Below, in pieces: positions 44,930-53,015 of a stretch of 64,000 nt of DNA (the first letter of the stretch is position 1; each line of letters starts with the position of its first letter). Origin of the DNA: Antiquaquibacter oligotrophicus (lineage in GTDB: Bacteria; Actinomycetota; Actinomycetes; Actinomycetales; Microbacteriaceae). A program made the position numbers and the translations under genes. The notes under the pieces were generated by a model that was not told the origin of the DNA, ran no database searches, and worked only from the letters and a program-made list of their open reading frames with translations. The DNA lies in the NCBI RefSeq assembly GCF_020535405.1, contig NZ_CP085036.1:2294001-2358000 (forward strand), written 5' to 3'.

Positions 44930-47866
44930 GTGACCTTAGCCGTGATGCACGTATCTGCTCGCGTCATTTGGATGGTTGCCGCCATTTCACTCGCGCTTGG
45001 CGTAGCGGTTCCTGCCGCGTCGGCAGCGGCGGTGCCGGATGTCACACCCGGGGTGACCCGAATCTCAGGAGCCGACCGCTACGAAGTATCCGCCCGCGTC
45101 GCCCAGGAGACCTATGACCCAGGGGTTCCTGTGGTCTTCATTGCTACGGGCGTCACCTTCCCCGATGCCCTCTCGGGTGCTGCCGCGGCCGGCGCCGAAG
45201 GCGGGCCGGTCCTCCTCGTGAAGCAGAGCGCAATTCCGGCGTCGATCGCTACAGAACTCAACCGTCTAGACCCGGAGCGCATCGTCGTTCTGGGCGGCAC
45301 CAACTCGGTCTCCGCGAGCGTTCAGGCCCAGCTCGCCGCCTACACCGACGGCGACGTGACGAGAATCGGCGGTGCGAACCGCTACGACGTCTCCGCAGCG
45401 ATCTCCGCGACGACGTTCCCGGCGGGAGTGGCCACAGCGTACGTGGCCACAGGGTCGAGCTTTCCCGACGCCCTCTCCGGTGCGGCGCCGGCAGGTTCGT
45501 CAGGTGCCCCGGTTCTTCTCGTGAAAACCACGAGCATCCCGGCGAGCGTCGCAGCCGAACTCGAGCGGCTCGCGCCGAGCGACATCGTGGTGCTCGGCGG
45601 CACGGCATCCGTCTCGACAGGCGTTGAGACTCAGCTGGCCTCCTACACGGATGGCTCGGTCGAGCGTGTAGCCGGGGCTAATCGCTACGAGGTCTCCGCG
45701 GCTCTCTCGGCCGAGTCGTACGCGCCCGGAGTTCCGGTCGCCTATATTGCGACGGGCAAGAACTTCCCGGATGCTCTCTCGGGGGCGCCCGCGGCGGCCG
45801 CGCAGGACGGACCCGTATTACTTGTGAATCAGGACACGATCCCGGCGGGAGTGGCTCAGGAGCTGTTACGGCTGCGTCCCGCCACCATCGTTATCCTCGG
45901 GGGTTCGGCGTCGGTGCCGTCGAAGGTTGAGTCGGATCTTGTTCGGTATCTCCGCAATGCCCCGTCCGACGTGTGTGGACCTACCGAGTCAGATGTCATG
46001 TGGAGTGGCACTGTCACGGTGAGTTGCTTCACGTTTATCGGGCAGCAGACGAAGCTCACCATTCTGAGCGGCACCACAATCCTCATTGAGGAAGACGCAA
46101 GGCTGACAATCGGAGGTGAGCTCGTCATACCAGACGGCTCAAGCGGCATTCGAGTCATCGGCCCCGGTGCGGATGGCCTGCCACAATATCATTATCATTT
46201 CGACGTGTGGGGTCGGGCCGAAAACATCCAGGGTGTGGCCTTTACGGGCGTCACTGTTCAGTTCAACTCCGGCGTCCAGTCACTCAGTGAGAGTACGTTC
46301 GAAGACTCCGCCGTGAACTACGCCGGAGATGGACCGATGTACAGCAACCGATTCGTGGGAACGCCCCTTCGATTGCGGCATTGGGACTTGGCGAATGCCC
46401 CATTCGACGGACCCGAAGCGAACTCATTCGCGGGTACCGAGGCAGAACGTACAGTAATGCTCTACGCGACGGTACTCACGGAGGCAACGCTGTCGCCGGC
46501 ATCCGGTGCGCTATTCAGCGGCCACGTTGACGTTTTCGGCGGAACTCTCAATGTGTCTCCGGGTACTCAATTCGTCGATGTTTCGATCAAAGCTTGGGGC
46601 ACCCTTTCCATCCTCGGCACTGAGGACGATCCCGTCGTATTCGAGGGCACATCCAGCAACTCATCGTCCTTGCCCGGTCAGATCGAGCTCGGTGGCGATG
46701 TCACCATTCGCCATGCCCGGTTCGGTCAGTCAACCCTGCCAGCGGTTTACAACTCTTCGATGTCTCCAGCATCGCTCACGATCTCCGATTCGTATTTCGA
46801 GGCACCTCTCGTGCTGAGGGGCTTTGCAGGTCGGCCGGTCATCGAGCGGAACACATTTGCGAGCGTTCTCGCTCCAGATCCTCAGGGCGGGCCGAACGAT
46901 ACCAAGCCGTTGCCGATGCAGCTCCAGGTCGACGACCTATCTGGGGTCGTGCTTGATGGAGGGGAAAATTCCAACGTGTTCGAGGAGAGCCCGTTCACGC
47001 AGGTCGTCAACTTCAACGGCGAAATTGCGGCTGAAAGCTCGATGACCCTCTCGCCTGATACTGGCGCGGTATACGCCGGCCTTATCCAAGTTGCGGGAAC
47101 CTTGCATGCTCAACCTGGGACTGTGTTCAAAGGCGCGCGCATTCGCGTGGTCGAACTGGGCAGCATCGACCTTGCGGGGTCGAGTTCTAAGCCAGTCGTC
47201 TTTACCGACTACGCTGATGACTCCATTGGAGAGGACTCCAGCAGGTGGGATGAGTTCCCAGTCTGGGAAGACAACGTTCTCAACGAAAGAGCATGGGTGG
47301 ATTTCGACGGTCTGCGATCGTGGTCACCGCACCTTTTTACCGTTCCTTCACGAATCAGCTTCACTGAGTTTCGAAATGCGGCCTACGCGATCGAGCTGGG
47401 GCAGCGATCACAAGTCGATATTCGCGATTCCCGATTCACCAACGTCCAGACTGTTGTTGAAGCTCCGTTGCGCGAGTGGCAGCCCGAGTCGATGCCCGAA
47501 TCGCCCTGGCAGCATCTCCCCTGCCTTCCCCCATTCTCGTCGGTGGCGACGATTGAACGGACTTGGTTCGGGGATTCTGGCAAGGCAGCAATCGATGGCG
47601 ATCCGGAAGCACTCGTTCTAGCCCTAGGCACGGGCCCGTTGCCCCAGGCTTACCCAGATGGCGCACTCAGCTCTGTACAGCGAGCAGCGCTAGAAGAACA
47701 GTGGAACGCAATCATGTCCAGCACCGCGGCGCTGGAATCGGGGTCGTCCGGGCAGTCTTCCTATCTAGTTCCGTGGGATACGTACACGTGCCACACGCCC
47801 AGCGGTACCATCCAGTTCCCCTGGCTCCCGGTGCGCATCACCGAAACCCTCGCGCCGTCTTTCTGA
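44930..47866 (+). CDS. Cell-wall-binding repeat (CWB2) protein with a beta-helix body
   Basis: The 978-aa protein has a signal peptide (AAISLALGVAVPAASAAAVP) and three CWB2 repeats starting near residues 42, 142 and 243 (VTRISGADRYEVSA, VTRIGGANRYDVSA, VERVAGANRYEVSA). Each contains FPDALSGA and IVVLGG-type motifs and binds wall polymers non-covalently. From about residue 350 to the end there is a right-handed beta-helix-like region with many short strand repeats and no clear catalytic residues. The GTG at 44930 follows GAGGGA; ATG 44945 is possible. The second half is AT-richer than the CWB2 part, suggesting separate origin. It converges on guaD with a 4-nt gap. Confidence 0.9.
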   Translation: MTLAVMHVSARVIWMVAAISLALGVAVPAASAAAVPDVTPGVTRISGADRYEVSARVAQETYDPGVPVVFIATGVTFPDALSGAAAAGAEGGPVLLVKQSAIPASIATELNRLDPERIVVLGGTNSVSASVQAQLAAYTDGDVTRIGGANRYDVSAAISATTFPAGVATAYVATGSSFPDALSGAAPAGSSGAPVLLVKTTSIPASVAAELERLAPSDIVVLGGTASVSTGVETQLASYTDGSVERVAGANRYEVSAALSAESYAPGVPVAYIATGKNFPDALSGAPAAAAQDGPVLLVNQDTIPAGVAQELLRLRPATIVILGGSASVPSKVESDLVRYLRNAPSDVCGPTESDVMWSGTVTVSCFTFIGQQTKLTILSGTTILIEEDARLTIGGELVIPDGSSGIRVIGPGADGLPQYHYHFDVWGRAENIQGVAFTGVTVQFNSGVQSLSESTFEDSAVNYAGDGPMYSNRFVGTPLRLRHWDLANAPFDGPEANSFAGTEAERTVMLYATVLTEATLSPASGALFSGHVDVFGGTLNVSPGTQFVDVSIKAWGTLSILGTEDDPVVFEGTSSNSSSLPGQIELGGDVTIRHARFGQSTLPAVYNSSMSPASLTISDSYFEAPLVLRGFAGRPVIERNTFASVLAPDPQGGPNDTKPLPMQLQVDDLSGVVLDGGENSNVFEESPFTQVVNFNGEIAAESSMTLSPDTGAVYAGLIQVAGTLHAQPGTVFKGARIRVVELGSIDLAGSSSKPVVFTDYADDSIGEDSSRWDEFPVWEDNVLNERAWVDFDGLRSWSPHLFTVPSRISFTEFRNAAYAIELGQRSQVDIRDSRFTNVQTVVEAPLREWQPESMPESPWQHLPCLPPFSSVATIERTWFGDSGKAAIDGDPEALVLALGTGPLPQAYPDGALSSVQRAALEEQWNAIMSSTAALESGSSGQSSYLVPWDTYTCHTPSGTIQFPWLPVRITETLAPSF

Positions 47867-47870
47867 TAGC

Positions 47871-48356
47871 TCAGTAGTCCGTGCGCTCCGCGTTCGCGAG
47901 CCAGGCGTCGAAGGGTGCTGCCGCGTTCGCGGGGCGCACGGCGTCGATCGTGACGTCCCACTCGGAGCGGGGGCGTGCGAAGAGTTCGTAGAACTCGCGG
48001 TCGTCGAAGCCACCTCGGGCCGCGTCATCCCGATCCGCTGCGAACACGACGCGATCGACCCGCGCCCAGAGCGCTGCCGACAAGCAGAGCGGGCACGGCT
48101 CGCACGACGTGTAGAGGGTGGCGCCAGCGAGCGAGAAGTCACCGATGGCCTGGCAGGCGGCCCGGATGGCGGTGACCTCCGCGTGAGCGGTGGGGTCGAG
48201 GTTCGCGGTCACGCGGTTCTGGCCTTCGGCCAACAGTTCGCCGTCGCGGACGATGAGCGCGCCGAATGGGCCGCCGCCAGCAGCAACGTTCGCAACTGCG
48301 AGCTCGATGGTGCGCGCAATCCACTCGGCGTCGGTGCTTGCCGATGCCGTGCTCAC
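47871..48356 (-). CDS. guaD: Guanine deaminase-type nucleobase deaminase
   Basis: The 161-aa cytidine-deaminase-fold zinc enzyme has the catalytic HAEVTAIRAACQAIG and the zinc cysteines in YTSCEPCPLCLSAALWARVD. Length and the FDDREFYELFARPRSEW C-terminal region fit GuaD-like deaminases, which convert guanine to xanthine. It overlaps urate oxidase by 4 nt (ATGA), so both are made from one message. tRNA-adenosine deaminases are relatives, but context favours purine catabolism. Confidence 0.86.
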   Translation of the reverse strand: MSTASASTDAEWIARTIELAVANVAAGGGPFGALIVRDGELLAEGQNRVTANLDPTAHAEVTAIRAACQAIGDFSLAGATLYTSCEPCPLCLSAALWARVDRVVFAADRDDAARGGFDDREFYELFARPRSEWDVTIDAVRPANAAAPFDAWLANAERTDY

Positions 48357-49246
48357 GCGAGCCCCGCAGACGGCAGCCAGGCGTCGCCGGCGGGGGGAGC
48401 GTCATCCGTCGTCACGGTCGCTTCGATGAGACCGTACGGGCGGTCATCCGCGTGGAAGACCTCGCCGTTGTTCTCGATGCCGAAGCGCTCGAGATCGTAG
48501 AGGAAGTGGTGCTTGTTGGGTGCTTTCAAGCGCACCTCAACGAGCTCCGGCACGGCTTCGATCGCTGCTTTGCCCATGTGCCAGAGGGTCTGCTGAAGCG
48601 CCAGCGACTGCACGATCGCGAACTGCTCGACCATCGCCTGCTTGATGGTGTCGTAGGCAGTGTTCCAGTCGGCGGGCACCGCACCGAAGCGCCATTCCGC
48701 GACGAGGGATGTCGCCATCACCCGGTCGTGCGTCGGTTCAAGTGTCGTGAACTCATCCACGAGAAAGTCGGCGAACTCGGAGCCGGTGGATTTCAGGATG
48801 ACGAGATCCTTGAAGCCGCCGATGACGTGCTCGCCCGTTGCATCCACTGTGATCGCAGCGGTGCGCACCTCCTGACCTTTGCGGACCCATGTGTGGTCGT
48901 GCTCAACCCCGCCGACCGAGACGCGGTCCCAGTCGTACTGCTCGATCTCGATGCGTGCCCCCTCGACGGGCTCGACGTCGCGGACGAAGTGGCGTGCGAG
49001 CGCCAGGCCGTACGCCTCGATCGACTCGACGCCCTCCGTCTTCGCGTAGGCGTACGCGGTGTTCTTCTGCGTGTCCGTCGGCAGCACGTTCGACTGATCG
49101 CCGACGAGGTAGGCGGGTTCGAAGGGCCCGCGCAGCGCCGTGGTCACATTGATGTCGCGAATCTCGTGCCGAGGGGTGTCGCGCACGAACCGCACGATGC
49201 GGTTCTCCGCCTTGCCGTATTGATTGCCGCCGAGGATGATTCCCAT
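48353..49246 (-). CDS. pucL: Urate oxidase (factor-independent urate hydroxylase)
   Basis: The 297-aa uricase of the T-fold family has LGGNQYGKAENRIVRFVRD with the catalytic Lys, VLPTDTQKNTAYAYAK with the catalytic Thr, FGGFKDLVILKSTGSEF-type (IGGFKDLVILKSTGSEFADF), FGAVPADWNTAYDTIKQAM and NKHHFLYDLERFGIEN with the active-site His. It converts urate to 5-hydroxyisourate, which UraH and UraD process. A GlnR-type box lies 23 nt upstream of its ATG. The stand-alone uricase lacks the decarboxylase domain of Bacillus PucL, so the symbol is by function. Confidence 0.95.
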   Translation of the reverse strand: MGIILGGNQYGKAENRIVRFVRDTPRHEIRDINVTTALRGPFEPAYLVGDQSNVLPTDTQKNTAYAYAKTEGVESIEAYGLALARHFVRDVEPVEGARIEIEQYDWDRVSVGGVEHDHTWVRKGQEVRTAAITVDATGEHVIGGFKDLVILKSTGSEFADFLVDEFTTLEPTHDRVMATSLVAEWRFGAVPADWNTAYDTIKQAMVEQFAIVQSLALQQTLWHMGKAAIEAVPELVEVRLKAPNKHHFLYDLERFGIENNGEVFHADDRPYGLIEATVTTDDAPPAGDAWLPSAGLA

Positions 49247-49268
49247 CCCCGGATTCTCTCAGCCCGAT

Positions 49269-49284
49269 GTGACGGCGGTGTTAC
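49269..49284. promoter_or_regulatory. GlnR-type nitrogen-control box upstream of urate oxidase
   Basis: GTGAC - ggcggt - GTTAC; on the gene's strand it reads GTAAC - 6 nt - GTCAC, an exact GTnAC-n6-GTnAC match. It is 23 nt upstream of the urate oxidase ATG, overlapping the expected core promoter. The rest of the 160-nt gap up to the next plus-strand gene shows no other gene. Confidence 0.6.
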
Positions 49285-49407
49285 CCGGTCCCCCTTAAGG
49301 CGGACAAGCGAGCGGATTTCAGCGATTTCGCGTCATGAGAGCTCCGAAGCCCCCTCTCATCTGCGTTGCCGGGAACCGCATCCCTGCGCCCTGACGAAAG
49401 GTGTGGG

Positions 49408-50118
49408 ATGCGAATCCTCTCGACGCTCGTGCTCGTTGTCGCCGCTCTGGCGCTCCCAGTAACGGCGCCCGCAACGGCGGCCGAACCGGTCTGTTCCGAG
49501 CTTGTCTCCTCTGCCCCGTGCGATTCCGACCGCGATGGGTTCAGCGACAGTCTTGAGAAGAAGGTCTGCGGCACGGCGACGTGTGCGACGGGTCGGGAAG
49601 ACGAGGACTCGGACGGAATTCCCGACACGAGCGAGTTCATCGTGTGCGGTGAGGCGACGTGTGCTGAACCGGAGATCGACACCGACAAGGACGGCATACC
49701 GGACTTCGCCGAGATCTACGTGTGCGGTGAGGCATCCTGTTCGACCGGCCGGGAGGACAGCGACGGCGAAGGCATCGGCGACTGGGTCGAGTTTGTCATC
49801 TGCGGCAATCGAGCGTGCGCTAATGGCACTGAAGACTTCGACGCGGACGGAGTCTCGGATGCCTGGCAACTCGCGGCGTGTGTCGTGAAGTACGACATCA
49901 CGACCGCCGGGAGAATCGTCGTCGACGAAGACTCCGACGGCGAGGTCATCACCGTTCGCGAGGTCACCGAGCGCGATGTCCTGCAGTGGTGGCCCCTGAT
50001 CCCGGCGATCGGACTCTTCGCGATCGGCCTCGGATTCTTCATTGCCGCGATGCGCCGCCGCCAGGCTGAGGACGAGCCCATCGAGGATTCCACCGAGCTG
50101 CTGGGCCTGAACCAGTGA
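49408..50118 (+). CDS. Membrane protein with Ca-binding DxDxDG / Cys repeats
   Basis: The 236-aa protein has a signal peptide (STLVLVVAALALPVTAPATA) followed by five ~36-40-residue repeats. Each pairs an aspartate loop of thrombospondin-type-3/dockerin style (DSDRDGFSDS, DEDSDGIPDT, DTDKDGIPDF, DSDGEGIGDW, DFDADGVSDA) with a C..xxC pair (VCGTATC, VCGEATC and so on). Then come one transmembrane helix (WPLIPAIGLFAIGLGFFIAA) and a short acidic cytoplasmic tail. Probably a rigid Ca2+-bound, disulfide-linked stalk on the cell surface. GAAAGG precedes the ATG. Its stop overlaps the start of the next secreted gene (GTGA), suggesting joint function. Confidence 0.85.
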   Translation: MRILSTLVLVVAALALPVTAPATAAEPVCSELVSSAPCDSDRDGFSDSLEKKVCGTATCATGREDEDSDGIPDTSEFIVCGEATCAEPEIDTDKDGIPDFAEIYVCGEASCSTGREDSDGEGIGDWVEFVICGNRACANGTEDFDADGVSDAWQLAACVVKYDITTAGRIVVDEDSDGEVITVREVTERDVLQWWPLIPAIGLFAIGLGFFIAAMRRRQAEDEPIEDSTELLGLNQ

Positions 50119-50960
50119 GGCTCGGGCGTGCGGCCGTTGCGGCTACCACGATAGCCGCGATCGTTGTCGGCCTGGGAGCTACTCCGGCCTGGGCATCCGA
50201 CGCGGAGCGATTGGCCTGGATGCTGCGCGATCGCACCATCGCGCAGGCCAGGGCGGCCGCCGAGTGGGAGACGGTGGATGCCGAGAACGCCCCCGCACCG
50301 GAGGAGCCGGTCGCCGAGGCGACCCTCAACCCGGGCACTCCCGTCACGGTGGAGGCGCCCGAGTTGGGTGCCACCGTCGAGTTCTCGGGCTTCGAGGTCG
50401 ACGAGCAGCTGACGATCGAGGCGAGCCCGCTGCCCGAGGAGGTCGCGGCATCCGCCGAGTCGGAGCTGGCCGCGCAGGTTGTGGCCGCGCCGTTCGAGGT
50501 CACGGCGACGACGGCGGCGGGCGACGAGGTCACGGAGTTCCCGGCCGAGCCGACCTTCGATGACCCGGATGCAGCGCAGCCCGTCGTCACCGAGGTGACA
50601 GTGGATGCAGGACTTCTACAACGTCTGGCGACCCCTCTCCGACCGGCTCGAAGCAACCGCTCCACTCATCGGAGCACTCAGCGGCGCCGGAGTGCGAGCG
50701 CAACCCGGTGGCTCAATCGGTCGAGTCACCGTCGTGCCACCGGGCGCCGTTGCGCCGCCCAGAATTGGCAACTTCTCGAACCCGACGATCTCCCCCGGAC
50801 CGGCCTGGGAGTGGCGGGGAGCGCCAGGAAGCTCGCCGGGCGGAGCCAACGGTGCATGGTTCAATCCCACGACGCGCGAGTCACTGCATCCGGACTTATC
50901 GCACCCTGCGCCGATCGGGCCGCACTGGGATTGGAAGTCTCCGGATGGTGTGCAATATAG
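50115..50960 (+). CDS. Secreted N-terminal part of a toxin-type surface protein; 3' half out of frame
   Basis: The GTG start overlaps the preceding stop. Residues 1-~28 are a signal peptide (AAVAATTIAAIVVGLGATPA). Residues ~70-162 form a beta-rich domain (GTPVTVEAPELGATVEFSGF, VVAAPFEVTATTAAGDEVTE), as found near the N-terminus of actinobacterial RHS/wall-associated proteins. After ~50600 the frame becomes Arg/Ser-rich shadow sequence while the next frame encodes a toxin tip (50605-50994). The simplest reading is a large internal deletion plus a frame change in a once much longer toxin gene. The truncated product could still be secreted. Confidence 0.55.
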   Translation: MRLGRAAVAATTIAAIVVGLGATPAWASDAERLAWMLRDRTIAQARAAAEWETVDAENAPAPEEPVAEATLNPGTPVTVEAPELGATVEFSGFEVDEQLTIEASPLPEEVAASAESELAAQVVAAPFEVTATTAAGDEVTEFPAEPTFDDPDAAQPVVTEVTVDAGLLQRLATPLRPARSNRSTHRSTQRRRSASATRWLNRSSHRRATGRRCAAQNWQLLEPDDLPRTGLGVAGSARKLAGRSQRCMVQSHDARVTASGLIAPCADRAALGLEVSGWCAI

Positions 50961-50994
50961 GGTCTACGAAGATGGGAGGATCGTTCCGAAATGA
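50605..50994 (+). CDS. Polymorphic-toxin C-terminal tip (orphan)
   Basis: The 129-aa frame is +1 relative to the upstream secreted gene. A helical start (DFYNVWRPLSDRLEATAPLI) is followed by a Gly/Pro-rich linker and a compact end: FNPTTRESLHPDLSHPAPIG, then PHWDWKSPDG, YRVYEDGRIVPK. The HPDL..HP..GPHWD...DG pattern is typical of short C-terminal nuclease-like polymorphic toxin tips; I cannot fix the exact family. GAGGTG lies 7 nt before its ATG, so it may be translated separately, without a signal peptide. Its stop overlaps the next gene by ATGA, the normal toxin-immunity arrangement. Confidence 0.6.
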   Translation: MQDFYNVWRPLSDRLEATAPLIGALSGAGVRAQPGGSIGRVTVVPPGAVAPPRIGNFSNPTISPGPAWEWRGAPGSSPGGANGAWFNPTTRESLHPDLSHPAPIGPHWDWKSPDGVQYRVYEDGRIVPK

Positions 50995-51527
50995 ACCTCG
51001 ATGTGAGTGCTTCTGAGTGGCTCCTCGATTCCTTGGGGAGGGGGTCGGGATTCTCGGTCGGCCTTCGGGATCTGCGACCAGTCGTCCGCTCTTGGACGTT
51101 CATCGGGGCAGGGTCTTTGCCTACATCTGGGTTCAGTGATGTAGGGCGGGGGGTGTCCCCAGCGCTCAACGTCACTTTGCTCGCGAACTATCTGGCGACG
51201 ATCCCCGGTGCAGTTCTCCTGGTCGAGGACATGCTCCTGCGAAAAGATGATGGCCCCGAAGGTCAAGTTCACTTTTCGGGAGAGATTGGTCTCAGGGAGG
51301 TCCCGATCTCGGAGGGCGCTCAAGCGATCGTCGCAGCGACGTCCTGGATGAGCAACTCAGTTGTCCTCTCGTCTCCGACAGAGGTTTCGGGTGGCGCTGT
51401 GTTGGATGAGCAAACCAGTCTGCGTATCTATGACGAGATCAATGTCGTCATCACGAGCGTCTTCGATGCGGAAGCGTATATTGCCTTCGAAATCACTCTG
51501 CTCTCCAGGAACAGTCGACGATTTTGA
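50991..51527 (+). CDS. Probable immunity protein for the upstream toxin tip
   Basis: The 178-aa soluble protein has no recognised family: alternating helices and strands (VTLLANYLATIPGAVLLVED, QVHFSGEIGLREVPISEGAQ, SLRIYDEINVVITSVFDAEA). There is no signal peptide. ATGA coupling to the toxin-tip frame is the main argument for immunity. From here to 53.9 kb the DNA is visibly AT-richer than the flanking genes, as usual for exchangeable immunity cassettes. Confidence 0.6.
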   Translation: MNLDVSASEWLLDSLGRGSGFSVGLRDLRPVVRSWTFIGAGSLPTSGFSDVGRGVSPALNVTLLANYLATIPGAVLLVEDMLLRKDDGPEGQVHFSGEIGLREVPISEGAQAIVAATSWMSNSVVLSSPTEVSGGAVLDEQTSLRIYDEINVVITSVFDAEAYIAFEITLLSRNSRRF

Positions 51528-51562
51528 GTTTGTGCTGAGCATGGCCTCTCGTAGAGCGCTGG

Positions 51563-51621
51563 GAGCTACCAGATCTCGCATCGCGGGAGAACATGGGTTG
51601 TCTAGACCTGATCGGCAGACA
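51563..51621. repeat. 59-bp repeat copy 1 (3' end of an immunity gene)
   Basis: It matches 52843-52901 over 59 nt with five differences and no gaps. In the frame SYQISHRGRTWVV-stop (TAG at 51603-51605) two of the differences are synonymous third positions, so this was the coding frame: the tail of a DUF6188-like immunity gene. Sequence on either side is unrelated between the copies. The 399-nt stretch 51528-51926 holds this repeat and the toxin-tail fragment below; I see no full gene in it. Confidence 0.7.
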
Positions 51622-51769
51622 TCTCGGAGGGACGGCTCCAATGTGTTGGTTTTGTGGACTGAGCATGACCTCCCGTGTCGATTAGAGTGTGCGACTGGGC
51701 ATCCGGTATGGCGCGGCCGACCAGCGATAAGTCATGGGCTATCCCCACGTGTGGGATCCGTTCGAGTCA

Positions 51770-51915
51770 TGGACCCCACGGATTCGAAGCAAAACGGCTA
51801 CGTGATGTACCAGAACTCCAACCCGACGAACCCTCAAGTAGTCAATCCGGTGACAGGACAGACTATGAAGAAGTCCGATCCGTACTGGCACATTGAGTTT
51901 GGCCCAAACGACTAG
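51770..51915 (+). pseudogene. Orphan toxin C-terminal tail fragment
   Basis: A ~48-residue tail (MDPTDSKQNGYVMYQNSNPT, then PVTGQT, SDPYWHIEFGPND) resembles the last segment of RHS-type polymorphic toxins. It ends 11 nt before a putative immunity gene. The same frame stays open upstream to 51361 but crosses the end of the previous gene and the 59-bp repeat, and shows no domain there, so it looks like a displaced cassette without a delivery domain. Confidence 0.4.
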
Positions 51916-51926
51916 AGGACACGAAA

Positions 51927-52445
51927 ATGACGACCACAGTTGAGCAACTGATTGAGCCGGTTGCCCTGAACAAGCTCGCATCGGAAGCGTTTCCTACCGT
52001 TGATCTTAAGGGCGGCATCTTGGACTATGCCGAACCGTTCGACGTTAGATGGCAACCATGGCGAGGTAGCGTAGCGTCGATCCTCAGGCTGGGTGACGAT
52101 AACCTCAGCATCGGCGACTTTGCACTTCTCGTTTGCCGACGAGTGTCGCAGTTTTCGTACCGCACGGAGGGTCGATTTGTTACTCCAAGTTTCCGGGCGA
52201 TCGGAAAGCACTCCCTCGCGGTCGGCGACGGGATCATCGCGACTTTCGACCTAGCGCGAGGCGAGTCTGTCTCGTTTGAGTGCGAGGGTGTCGTTCTCGT
52301 TACGGGCCAGGTATCGAAGCCTGGACATCCGGATGCCTATCCGGACTATAGCGAGATGGACGAGGCATACCTGTCGACGCTCCAGCAGTCCTGGGACTAC
52401 GCCATCAATCCGGTTACCTTCACTTCGCTGGGGAAATGGAGTTAG
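51927..52445 (+). CDS. Probable immunity protein (second cassette)
   Basis: The 172-aa protein has no recognised family: an alpha/beta layout with SIGDFALLVCRRVSQFSYRT, HSLAVGDGIIATFDLARGES and a Trp/Tyr-rich end (YLSTLQQSWDYAINPVTFTS). GAGGACACGAAA precedes the ATG. Position directly after a toxin-tail fragment, lack of signal peptide and low GC support an immunity role. The function is inferred from context only. Confidence 0.55.
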   Translation: MTTTVEQLIEPVALNKLASEAFPTVDLKGGILDYAEPFDVRWQPWRGSVASILRLGDDNLSIGDFALLVCRRVSQFSYRTEGRFVTPSFRAIGKHSLAVGDGIIATFDLARGESVSFECEGVVLVTGQVSKPGHPDAYPDYSEMDEAYLSTLQQSWDYAINPVTFTSLGKWS

Positions 52446-52542
52446 GACCACGCGAGAGTTTTGGGAGGAACGTTGTTTCAGTGGCGAAAGTGAGCGCCTG
52501 GGTCAGCGCGTCTCGAGCGCAACCGCTGCCAAAGGAGTAGTT

Positions 52543-52891
52543 ATGTATGGCCTCGATAAACACGCTGACCTCAGCTTCCTGCCAGCATCCGTCTTCATCC
52601 AGCTCCGAGTGGGCCAGAACGAACTAGTCCTCGCCTTTGATTCAGACGCGCTCGTCACTGTTGAGGAATCTATAGAGATCGGGATGCCCGGCAAGGAATC
52701 TTGACATGAAGACCTGCTCGGTGCAGTCCCTGCGTTGCTTGGGCTCCTCGGCAAATCAGTGATCTCGTATGAAGTCCGATCTGCTCATAGCATTCGAGCC
52801 AGATTTGCGTATGGTGATTCTCGACAGCTCAACTCAATATGAGAGCTACCAGATCTCGCGTCGCGGCAGAACTTGGGTTGTCCAGCCCTGA
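52543..52891 (+). pseudogene. Broken DUF6188-like immunity gene
   Basis: AAAGGAG precedes the ATG. The frame gives FIQLRVGQNELVLAFDSDAL to GMPGKES, then a TGA at 52702. It continues in frame as EDLLGAVPALLGLLGKSVIS to RARFAYGDSRQL, and then, after a one-base frame change near 52818, continues as ILDSSTQYESYQISRRGRTW to the TGA at 52889-52891. The order 'binding/QLxF core, LLGKxVxxxEV, QYESYQI' fits DUF6188-type immunity proteins. One stop and one frameshift leave only a 53-aa intact piece (52543-52704). Its last 49 nt belong to the 59-bp repeat. Confidence 0.55.
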
Positions 52892-53015
52892 TCGGCAGAC
52901 ACTGGTTCAGACTCAAGGTCGTTTTGTTGGAGAACCAACGGTGTATGCACGGGAGTTAGAGATGCTCGGAGAAGCGGGGTATCGTCGCGTCGGTGATTAC
53001 ATGGTGCCGAATTGA
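52839..53015 (+). CDS. Possible orphan toxin tail
   Basis: The 58-aa frame ends in QGRFVGEPTVYARELEMLGE, AGYRRVGDYMVPN. Its stop overlaps the TTG of the next gene (TTGA), as in toxin-immunity pairs. The first ~20 residues are the second reading frame of the 59-bp repeat and may not be real. No start signal is visible, so this is probably a remnant of a toxin C-terminus. Confidence 0.35.
   Translation: MRATRSRVAAELGLSSPDRQTLVQTQGRFVGEPTVYARELEMLGEAGYRRVGDYMVPN
52843..52901. repeat. 59-bp repeat copy 2
   Basis: Second copy of the 51563-51621 repeat (54 of 59 identical, no gaps). It covers the end of the broken DUF6188-like gene and 10 nt beyond its stop. The pair probably marks recombination between tandem immunity cassettes. 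Confidence 0.7.

Noticed and set aside
45050..45960. Periodic repeats inside the 44930 gene as a possible CRISPR or DNA repeat array
   Set aside because: The period is ~300 nt and encodes three CWB2 protein repeats; there are no short identical DNA repeats with spacers.
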